Assembly (NCBI GenBank): GCA_948500755.1
Contig: CAOOYH010000017.1
Coordinates: 1-17,280, forward strand
Origin: an uncultured Lactobacillus sp.
GTDB lineage: Bacteria > Bacillota > Bacilli > Lactobacillales > Lactobacillaceae
Direction of reading: 5' to 3'
DNA length: 17,280 nt
Shown here piece by piece: positions 7,252 to 13,995 of the stretch. Below the pieces are notes generated by a model. That model did no database searches. It saw only the letters and a program-made list of their open reading frames with translations, and had not been told where the DNA came from. The position numbers and the translations under genes are program-made. How positions within the stretch are numbered: the stretch's first letter is position 1; every line of letters begins with the position of its first letter.

Positions 7252-8377
7252 AGATATATAGGTGGGTATTTTTAGATACTATTTTCTTTACTTTTGTCCA
7301 CCACATATGTAAAAGATATGCAGATGAAAATGATAAGATCCAGGTTAATAACCAGCAACCAAATAAGGTTAAAAATGGATGGAATTTTGCATGATATTGC
7401 ATAGTTAATCCGTGCCAGATTAACTGATTCCAAAAGACATTAGGAAGATAGGCTCTATAAGCATAAATAGCTAAAAAATGGAATATTTTCAAGCTATTTA
7501 TTTGTCTTTTACGAACTTGATATAAACAGAAAGCAGCAATTAAGCAAATTACTGCCAAACAGTAAAATGTCATTGATGGTTTATAGTAAGGCGCATTATA
7601 GAAATTAAGAGGATAACCGAATTGACTTAATTCATAATTAGTCCAGATGAAGCAAAGAATAAAGATTACTACAATTAACCACCAAAACTTAGTTATAAAT
7701 TCATTAAAGTACGATCTAAATTGCCATGCTAAACCACCAAAAACAGCATAAATAAAAAAAGAGATAAATACTCGATCTAATAAATACCAGTCATTTTGGT
7801 GAACACCATGAAAAACATAATAGTCGTAAAATGCTAACCAGGATAAGTAAAGAATTAAAGTAACAATTGCCACTGCAAAACCACGTTTAATATTATTTCT
7901 TACATAGCGACTAATTAACCAGAAAAACGGCATTAGGATAATAAACTGTAGCATCATCGTGTTATACCATAAGTGAGGTGCTGCATTACCATTAATAAAT
8001 TGCCAGCAAAAAGTACCAAAGCTATTAAACTTATTACCTTGCTGAAGCCATGGCATCCCTAATAAATAAATTAAAGTCCACCAAATCGTTGGTACAAAGA
8101 GATTGGACCAATTCTTTTGCAGATGCTTGAAGTAAGAGAAATGACCGTTTAAGTCACTAGTCCTAATAGTCGTGTATAAAATACCAAAAATAAAGGCTGG
8201 AGCAGTATATTTAACTAGATTATAAAGAATACCAAAACCAACTTGCGTTTGCTGAGACTGGGGCAGATTAATAATAAGGCTCATAATTGGCTGCGACATG
8301 ACCGCCGTACAAGCAAAAACTTTTAAATAGTCACCAATATCTGCAATATCGTAACTAGAATATTTATATTTTTTCAT
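7250..8377 (-). CDS. Integral membrane acyltransferase, acyltransferase-3 family
   Basis: 375-aa polytopic membrane protein with about ten hydrophobic helices, rich in Trp/Tyr/Phe. The N-terminal YLKVFACTAVM (17-27) and HLWYNTMMLQF (135-145, like the HLWFL motif) place it in the family that O-acylates exopolysaccharides, peptidoglycan or teichoic acids. It lacks a C-terminal SGNH domain. At the point where most members have a His after the first helix this protein has Gln29-Pro30, so activity is uncertain. The ATG at 8377 is chosen because AAGAG (8390-8386) is 8 nt upstream; the in-frame GTG at 8386 overlaps that site. The gene follows degV on the same strand but a terminator separates them. 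Acyl acceptor and donor are unknown. Confidence 0.8.
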   Translation of the reverse strand: MKKYKYSSYDIADIGDYLKVFACTAVMSQPIMSLIINLPQSQQTQVGFGILYNLVKYTAPAFIFGILYTTIRTSDLNGHFSYFKHLQKNWSNLFVPTIWWTLIYLLGMPWLQQGNKFNSFGTFCWQFINGNAAPHLWYNTMMLQFIILMPFFWLISRYVRNNIKRGFAVAIVTLILYLSWLAFYDYYVFHGVHQNDWYLLDRVFISFFIYAVFGGLAWQFRSYFNEFITKFWWLIVVIFILCFIWTNYELSQFGYPLNFYNAPYYKPSMTFYCLAVICLIAAFCLYQVRKRQINSLKIFHFLAIYAYRAYLPNVFWNQLIWHGLTMQYHAKFHPFLTLFGCWLLTWILSFSSAYLLHMWWTKVKKIVSKNTHLYI

Positions 8378-8402
8378 AATTAGCACTCTTAAAGTTATAA
8401 AT

Positions 8403-8442
8403 TAAAAAGAGAAGCAAATTTAATAAAATTCTTGCTTCTCTT
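8403..8442 (-). terminator. Rho-independent terminator after the degV-family gene
   Basis: Minus strand: AAGAGAAGCAA (8442-8432), 14-nt loop, TTGCTTCTCTT (8417-8407), then TTTT running to 8403. It is a perfect 11-bp stem 21 nt past the stop codon at 8464. Confidence 0.88.
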
Positions 8443-8463
8443 AATTATATTAGTTAAATAGTA

Positions 8464-9387
8464 TCAATCTTCAACAACTTTTGACTTAATATCCTTAATC
8501 GGCTTGCCATTTTCATCGAAATAAGAATCTAAATCTCTGCCCCAAATCATAGCCATAGTATGTTGTCCTACATGAACACCAACTACTGGTCCGATAATAC
8601 TTTGATAAATTTTGACCTTAGGAAAACTACTTTCATAATCACTAACCCATTCAGCTTCTCTTTCTTCATCATCAGCATGAAAAATTGTTAACTGAATTGG
8701 ATAAGGCATATCAGAAGTTAAACTATCAAAGTCTTTTTTAATATGATTATAGGCACGTTTATAATGTCTCTCTTTGGCAATTGCTGAAATTTTACCCTCA
8801 TTTTGAACGTCCATAGATAAGATTGGCTTGATCTTTAAAATAGAACCTACGAAACTAGCGGCATTTGATAAGCGGCCTGTTCTTTTTAAATGATTAAGAT
8901 TGTCTACCATAAATCTAACATCGGTAGTGTTTCTTAAATCCTTTAAGTCATGCATGATTAAATCAATGTCAGCCCCAGCCTTGACTAGTCGACCAGCTAA
9001 TATTGCAGCATTAGCTTCTCCTGCACAGGTTATTTTACAATCAAAGGGATGAATATTAATTCTGCTTTCTTCATCAGCCACACTTAAAACATTATTGTAA
9101 AAGCTAGAAATACCGCTTGAAAGAGTAATGATAATTAGATCGGTATAACCTTCATCAATATATTTATCAACATATTTTTTTACGGTTCCAGTTGAGGGTT
9201 GAGAGGTAGTGGGAAGAGTAGAAGAAGTGCTTAGCTTTTCATAGAATTCATGGAAACCAATATCAATTAAATCCAGATATTCTTTATTATCCCAGATAAT
9301 TGGAATTGGTAAGACATCAATTCCATATTTTTCACATTGTTCTTTAGTTAAATAAGATGAACTGTCAGTTAAAACGCCGATTTTCAT
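8464..9387 (-). CDS. DegV-family fatty-acid-binding protein
   Basis: 307-aa two-domain cytosolic protein. DegV/FakB proteins bind a fatty acid and present it to the kinase FakA for phosphorylation; whether this copy does so is inferred. Signatures are VLTDSS (5-10), TSQPSTG (61-67), the hydroxyl-rich LSSGISS (89-95), LKRTGRLS (157-164) with KIKPIL following, and GPVVGVHVG (276-284) with His282. The usual GPG after that His is GQH here. The ATG at 9387 is preferred. GGAGG (9403-9399) lies 11 nt upstream of it, and the promoter predicts an RNA start near 9412. The upstream in-frame ATG at 9405 overlaps the Shine-Dalgarno and would sit 7 nt from the RNA start. It is monocistronic, with its own promoter and terminator. 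Confidence 0.92.
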   Translation of the reverse strand: MKIGVLTDSSSYLTKEQCEKYGIDVLPIPIIWDNKEYLDLIDIGFHEFYEKLSTSSTLPTTSQPSTGTVKKYVDKYIDEGYTDLIIITLSSGISSFYNNVLSVADEESRINIHPFDCKITCAGEANAAILAGRLVKAGADIDLIMHDLKDLRNTTDVRFMVDNLNHLKRTGRLSNAASFVGSILKIKPILSMDVQNEGKISAIAKERHYKRAYNHIKKDFDSLTSDMPYPIQLTIFHADDEEREAEWVSDYESSFPKVKIYQSIIGPVVGVHVGQHTMAMIWGRDLDSYFDENGKPIKDIKSKVVED

Positions 9388-9418
9388 GTTGTTATTTTCC
9401 TCCATATTCTTGTTTAAT

Positions 9419-9447
9419 ATTATAGTCTAGAACGCTATTTTAAACAA
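9419..9447 (-). promoter_or_regulatory. Promoter of the degV-family gene
   Basis: Minus strand TTGTTT (9447-9442), exactly 17 nt, TATAAT (9424-9419). Predicted RNA start is near 9412, giving a 25-nt leader with GGAGG. Confidence 0.8.
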
Positions 9448-9469
9448 AAACGTAAATCTGCTTGATTTT

Positions 9470-9478
9470 TGTTACAAT
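9470..9478 (+). promoter_or_regulatory. Candidate extended -10 promoter of the orf114-fhs-lspA-rluD-carAB operon
   Basis: TGTTACAAT fits TGnTAnAAT, while the expected -35 position (near 9450) is poor. It is divergent from and close to the degV promoter. The predicted RNA start near 9485 leaves a leader of about 35 nt. No other good plus-strand promoter is visible before the chain of overlapping genes. Confidence 0.5.
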
Positions 9479-9519
9479 AGAGGTAATTAACAAATGGGGT
9501 GTGACCTAAATTCTAAATT

Positions 9520-9864
9520 ATGAAAAAACATTTTATTTTTTTAGGCGCTGCTGGTGTAATTTATTACTCCTGGCTCCTAGCACTAATTTTTGTAGCCTTT
9601 ATTGTCGGGTATGAAAGCAATAAAGCAATTAGCTATCCTGCACTTAGCTTAGGAGCTATTTTTGTGGTTATAGTTATTTATACCTGGTTTAATTCTTATT
9701 TTCAGAAAGAAGCAAGTATTTACTGGCTAAAACTACCATATCGTCAGAAACTTCAGCTTCAAAATTTAAAGATTAAGTGGCAATGGAAGGTATTTGTTGT
9801 ATATGAAGCAAAGAGTAAGATTAATACTTACTTGCTTTTAGCACTTAAAAGAAAGAAGAAATGA
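9520..9864 (+). CDS. Small two-helix membrane protein
   Basis: 114 aa, not firmly recognised. Two hydrophobic helices (about 7-30 and 40-58) are joined by a short polar loop. A basic, aromatic C-terminal half (about 59-114) ends in KRKKK and is probably cytosolic. Layout and the YYSW start of helix one faintly recall the EbsA-like family, but this is a weak resemblance. There is no Shine-Dalgarno at normal distance; the closest G-rich stretch, GGGGTG, is 18 nt upstream, and an in-frame TAA precedes the ATG. Its TGA overlaps the fhs ATG (ATGA), so it is translationally coupled to fhs and heads the operon. Confidence 0.7.
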   Translation: MKKHFIFLGAAGVIYYSWLLALIFVAFIVGYESNKAISYPALSLGAIFVVIVIYTWFNSYFQKEASIYWLKLPYRQKLQLQNLKIKWQWKVFVVYEAKSKINTYLLLALKRKKK

Positions 9865-11540
9865 ATTTGAAGTCAGATATTAAAATCGCACAAGACGCTA
9901 AAGAATTACCTATTACAGAAATTGCAAAAAAAGTTGATCTTCAACCAGATGAAATTGAACTTTATGGTAATGATAAGGCTAAGATTAGCTGGAAGGGAAT
10001 TAACAGAATTAAACAAGGTAAAAAGCTTGGTAAGCTAATTCTTGTTACTTCAATTAGTCCTACACCGGCTGGTGAAGGAAAATCTACTATTACCATTGGT
10101 TTAGGGGATGCAATCAGCAACCAACTTCACAAAAATACTTTAATTGCATTAAGAGAACCCTCAATGGGTCCTGTTTTTGGATTAAAAGGTGGTGCAACTG
10201 GTGGTGGATATGCACAGATCATCCCAATGGAAGATATTAATTTACACTTTACTGGTGATATGCACGCATTAACTAGTGCAATTGATACTTTGGCTGCTTT
10301 AGTTGATAACTATATTTATCAAGATAATAGTCTAGAGCTAGATCCTAATCGTATCTTATTAAAACGTGGAATTGACGTTAATGATCGTACTTTAAGAAAA
10401 ATCACTATCGGACAAGGTTCACGTTTTAATGGAATAGAACATGAAGCTAGCTTTGCAATTACTGTAGCTAATGAATTAATGGCTATTTTATGTTTAGCAA
10501 CTGATATTGATGACTTGAAAAAGCGCATTGGAAATATGCTAGTTGGCTTTTCTGTGAAAGATGAACCTGTTTATGTTAAAGACTTAGGGTTTGAGGGGGC
10601 AATTGCTGCGCTTTTATCAACCGCATTAAAGCCTAACTTAGTTCAAACACTTGAACATACCCCAGCAATTGTTCACGGCGGTCCATTTGCTAACATTGCT
10701 CATGGTGCTAATTCAGTAATTGCTACTAATACTGCTTTACACTTAAGCGACTATGTTTTGACTGAAGCTGGTTTTGGGGCAGATCTGGGTGGCCAAAAGT
10801 TTATGGACTTTGTTTCTAACCATTTGGACAAACGTCCTGATGCTGTGGTAGTTGTTGCAACCGTAAGAGCGTTGAAGTATCAAGCAGAAGAGACAACTGA
10901 TCACTTAGATGAAGAAAATATTCCAGCTTTAGAAAAAGGTTTTGAGAACTTAAAGCGCCATATGGAAAACATGGCTCATTATGGTGTACCTGTAATTGTA
11001 CTAATAAATAAATTTGCTAGTGATACTGAACAAGAACTATCAAAATTGAAAGAACTTGTTAAAGCTGATGGTTTTGAATGTGAAGTGGTCTCTTACCATG
11101 ATGAAGGATCAAAGGGCGGAATTAAGGCGGCAGAAAAAGTGGTTGAGTTAACTAATAAAGCTAGTGACTTTACCTCAGTATATGAACCTACTGACTCTGT
11201 AGAAGAAAAAATTAGTAAAATCGCTCATAATATTTATCATGCCAAGGATATTGAATATTCTGATAAAGCTAAGGACCAATTAGCAGAAATTAAGAAAATG
11301 GGTAAAGACAACTTACCAGTAATTATGGCTAAAACACAGTATAGCTTTACTGATAAAAAGAGTATCTTAGGAGCTCCAAAAGATTTTACACTCCATGTTA
11401 AGAATTTAGCTCTTAAAAATGGAGCAGGTTTTATTGTGGTAGCTACGGGATCTATTTTAGATATGCCAGGATTGCCAAAATATCCAGCTGCCTTAGATAT
11501 TGATGTAGATAATAACGGAAAGATTTCAGGATTATTCTAA
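9861..11540 (+). CDS. fhs: Formate-tetrahydrofolate ligase
   Basis: 559 aa, the standard length. It makes 10-formyl-tetrahydrofolate from formate, ATP and tetrahydrofolate, feeding one-carbon units to purine and formyl-Met synthesis. The ATP loop TPAGEGKST is at 68-76. The family signature with EPSMGPVFGLKGGATGGG and YAQIIPMEDINLHF runs about 99-130, and the C-terminal GSILDMPGLPKYPAA is typical. It overlaps the small membrane protein upstream by 4 nt and lspA by 1 nt (TAATG). No residue loss is evident, so it should be active. Confidence 0.97.
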   Translation: MNLKSDIKIAQDAKELPITEIAKKVDLQPDEIELYGNDKAKISWKGINRIKQGKKLGKLILVTSISPTPAGEGKSTITIGLGDAISNQLHKNTLIALREPSMGPVFGLKGGATGGGYAQIIPMEDINLHFTGDMHALTSAIDTLAALVDNYIYQDNSLELDPNRILLKRGIDVNDRTLRKITIGQGSRFNGIEHEASFAITVANELMAILCLATDIDDLKKRIGNMLVGFSVKDEPVYVKDLGFEGAIAALLSTALKPNLVQTLEHTPAIVHGGPFANIAHGANSVIATNTALHLSDYVLTEAGFGADLGGQKFMDFVSNHLDKRPDAVVVVATVRALKYQAEETTDHLDEENIPALEKGFENLKRHMENMAHYGVPVIVLINKFASDTEQELSKLKELVKADGFECEVVSYHDEGSKGGIKAAEKVVELTNKASDFTSVYEPTDSVEEKISKIAHNIYHAKDIEYSDKAKDQLAEIKKMGKDNLPVIMAKTQYSFTDKKSILGAPKDFTLHVKNLALKNGAGFIVVATGSILDMPGLPKYPAALDIDVDNNGKISGLF

Positions 11541-12004
11541 TGAGTAAAGCTAAACAAGCCTTATATCTAATAGTTTCTTTATTAGTAATCATTGCAGATC
11601 AATTATTAAAGAATTATATAGTTACTAATTTTAAAATTGGTGATGAAAAGACCATTATTCCTGGTGTCCTTTCATTTACATATTTACAAAACGATGGAGC
11701 AGCTTGGAATATCTTCAGTGGACAAATGATTTTATTTTATTTAATCAGTATTGCCGCTATTGCAGTTGTAATTTACTATCTTTTTAATCCCAAATATAAA
11801 AATGGCCTTTTTGATACAGGATTAGCCTTAGTTTTAGGTGGAATCATTGGTAACTTTATTGATCGTTTGCATCTAAAATATGTAATTGATATGTTGCAAC
11901 TAGATTTTATTCAATTTAATATCTTTAATATTGCGGACAGCGCAATTACAGTTGGAATTATCTTAGTTTTTATCTATCTAATATTTATAAGCGAAAAAGA
12001 CTAA
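11540..12004 (+). CDS. lspA: Lipoprotein signal peptidase (signal peptidase II)
   Basis: 154-aa membrane aspartyl protease that removes signal peptides from lipid-modified prolipoproteins. Four hydrophobic helices are visible (about 7-24, 60-82, 93-104 and 133-150). Conserved parts are QLLKNYI (21-27), NDGAAWNIF (51-59, the NxGAAF-type motif), GNFIDRL (104-110), and the catalytic dyad Asp117 (VIDML) and Asp133 (NIADSA). AGGA at 11528 is 8 nt before the ATG, which shares a base with the fhs stop. The lspA-rluD order is widespread in Firmicutes. Confidence 0.96.
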   Translation: MSKAKQALYLIVSLLVIIADQLLKNYIVTNFKIGDEKTIIPGVLSFTYLQNDGAAWNIFSGQMILFYLISIAAIAVVIYYLFNPKYKNGLFDTGLALVLGGIIGNFIDRLHLKYVIDMLQLDFIQFNIFNIADSAITVGIILVFIYLIFISEKD

Positions 12005-12018
12005 AGGACGAAGAGTAA

Positions 12019-12933
12019 ATGACTAAAAATTATAAATTAGTAATTGATGACGAAAAAGGACGTTTAGATAAGGTAATCGCTGAGAAAATTACAGATTTAA
12101 GTCGAACTAAGATTAAGGAATTAGTTAATGATAAAAATATTTTAGTTAATAATAAAGCTGAAAAAGTATCTTATAAAGTACAGTCTGGGGATGTAATTGA
12201 TGTTACTATTCCGCCTGTTAAGCCATTATCATTAGAAGCTGAAAACTTACATCTTGATATTGTTTATGAAGATTCGGATGTGATTGTGGTTAATAAGCCT
12301 CAAGGGATGGTTGTTCATCCCTCAGCCGGCCATCCAGATCATACCTTAGTAAACGGATTACTTTATCATACACGTGATCTAGCTGATAGTCCTGAAGGGT
12401 TTCGTCCAGGGATTGTGCATCGAATTGATAAAGATACCTCTGGTTTATTAATGATAGCTAAAAATGATAAAGCACGTGAAAGCTTAGAAAAGCAATTAGC
12501 AGAAAAGATAAATAAAAGAGAATATTTGGCAATTGTTCATGGTAATTTTGAAGTTAAAAATGGTGTAATCAATGCTCCAATTGGTAGAAATCCAAATAAT
12601 CGAAAGAAAATGGCAGTTAATCCAAAGGGAAAAGCTGCAGTTACACACTTTACAGTACTAGAGCAATTCAAAAATTATAGTTTAGTCAAATGTGTACTGG
12701 AAACGGGTAGAACGCATCAAATTAGAGTGCATATGAAGTACATCGGTCATCCATTAGCTGGCGATCCCTTATATGGCCCAAAGAAAACCTTGTCAGGTCA
12801 TGGACAATTTTTGCATGCCAAGACTTTGGGATTTTATCAACCTTCTACGAATGAATGGTTGGAATTTTCTGCACCATTGCCAACAATTTTTGAAAAACAA
12901 TTAGAGAATTTACGACAAGAAATGAAGCAATAG
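12019..12933 (+). CDS. rluD: RluA/RluD-family 23S rRNA pseudouridine synthase
   Basis: 304 aa. The N-terminal S4 RNA-binding domain (about 15-75) precedes the synthase domain. The catalytic motif is GIVHRIDKDTSG (131-142) with Asp137; VNKPQGMVVHPS (91-102) and the C-terminal LETGRTHQIRVHMKYIGHPLAG are characteristic. Equivalent to B. subtilis YlyB, which also follows lsp. The exact uridines modified are inferred (RluD type). AGGA lies 10 nt before the ATG; the gap to lspA is 14 nt and to the carA-like gene 3 nt. Confidence 0.94.
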   Translation: MTKNYKLVIDDEKGRLDKVIAEKITDLSRTKIKELVNDKNILVNNKAEKVSYKVQSGDVIDVTIPPVKPLSLEAENLHLDIVYEDSDVIVVNKPQGMVVHPSAGHPDHTLVNGLLYHTRDLADSPEGFRPGIVHRIDKDTSGLLMIAKNDKARESLEKQLAEKINKREYLAIVHGNFEVKNGVINAPIGRNPNNRKKMAVNPKGKAAVTHFTVLEQFKNYSLVKCVLETGRTHQIRVHMKYIGHPLAGDPLYGPKKTLSGHGQFLHAKTLGFYQPSTNEWLEFSAPLPTIFEKQLENLRQEMKQ

Positions 12934-12936
12934 ATT

Positions 12937-13992
12937 ATGAAAAGATATTTAATTCTTGAAGACGGAACTGCATTTTCGGGACACGGTTTTGGTGCTCCCA
13001 TTACTGCTACAGGGGAGCTCGGTATTCAAACAAGCAATTTTGGATATCAGGAAGCAATTTCCGACCCTGCCAATTTTGGCAAGATTTTGGCTTTTACTAC
13101 TCCAATGATTGGTGGAAGTGGTATTAATGCAATCGACTATGAATCAATTGATCCAAGTGTACGTGGAATAATTGCTAACGATATTGCTTTTCATATTTCT
13201 GCTAATCCAACTTTTCAAGATTTAAATGATTTTCTAAAAGAGAAAAGAATTCCAGCAATCTACGGTGTTGATACTCGCGCTCTAGTTCAAAAATTGAAGA
13301 ATAAGCGGGTTATTAAAGCGTCTATTATGGATACAGATGATGCCCATGCTTTTGATCAAATAAAGGCCCTGGTTTTACCAAAAAACAAAACAGCACAAAT
13401 ATCTACAACGCATCCTTATGCTGCCCCAAATATTGGAAAAACTGTAGCTGTAATTGATCTTGGTTTAAAGCATTCATTACTGCGCTCCCTTTCTTTACGG
13501 AAAATTAATAGCGTGGTTTTACCATACAATGCATCAATTTACGACATTATTAATCTTCGAGCTGATGCAATTGTTATTTCTAATGGACCAAGTAGAGTAG
13601 AAGAAGTTGCACCATTTTTAAAACCAGTATTTGATAAGTTTTACGGGAAATTACCTATTTTAGGAATTGGCTTAGGCTTTTTAGCAATTAGTAATTATTT
13701 AGACCTAGAACTCTTGGACTTAATTCCAGCCTATAATGGTAGTAATTTTCCAGTTATTGAACAAACTAATAATCGAATTTGGCAAACTGCAATGAATATT
13801 GGTCAACTGGTAGTACCTGATAGTTTATCTTTGAATCTTTCACGTAAATATTTTGATTTAAGGTCGGAGTTATTAGCGGGCTATAGTATCAAAGAAGATA
13901 AAGTTTTAGCAGCTGCCTTTAATCCAGAAGGCTCACCAGGTAATTTTGATGCAGCCAGCATTTATGATCAGTTTTTAAATATGATGGAGTAG
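12937..13992 (+). CDS. carA: Carbamoyl-phosphate synthetase small-subunit homologue with a lost glutaminase site
   Basis: 351 aa, full length for CarA. The N-terminal subunit-interaction domain is well kept: FGYQEAISDP (35-44), GVDTRAL (110-116). The class I glutamine amidotransferase domain (about 168-351) is recognisable but its active site is gone. The nucleophile elbow GICLGHQ reads GIGLGFL (243-249), with Gly245 (GGC) for Cys; the catalytic His is Asn329 (AAT); Glu331 remains. Also changed are SNGPGDP to SNGPSRV (215-221), HRGSNHPV to YNGSNFPV (266-273) and SQNHG to AMNIG (285-289). It cannot be a normal glutamine hydrolase. There is no frameshift or internal stop. It lies 3 nt after rluD with no room for a PyrR-type leader, and 3 nt before carB. 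An active CarA elsewhere in the genome would be expected if the host makes pyrimidines. Confidence 0.9.
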   Translation: MKRYLILEDGTAFSGHGFGAPITATGELGIQTSNFGYQEAISDPANFGKILAFTTPMIGGSGINAIDYESIDPSVRGIIANDIAFHISANPTFQDLNDFLKEKRIPAIYGVDTRALVQKLKNKRVIKASIMDTDDAHAFDQIKALVLPKNKTAQISTTHPYAAPNIGKTVAVIDLGLKHSLLRSLSLRKINSVVLPYNASIYDIINLRADAIVISNGPSRVEEVAPFLKPVFDKFYGKLPILGIGLGFLAISNYLDLELLDLIPAYNGSNFPVIEQTNNRIWQTAMNIGQLVVPDSLSLNLSRKYFDLRSELLAGYSIKEDKVLAAAFNPEGSPGNFDAASIYDQFLNMME

Positions 13993-13995
13993 ACT

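Noticed and set aside
9479..9519. Tetrahydrofolate or other riboswitch before the fhs operon
   Set aside because: The predicted leader is about 35 nt, too short, with no conserved stem visible.
12934..12936. PyrR attenuator or UMP-responsive leader before carA
   Set aside because: Only 3 nt separate rluD from carA and no terminator/antiterminator pair is visible there.
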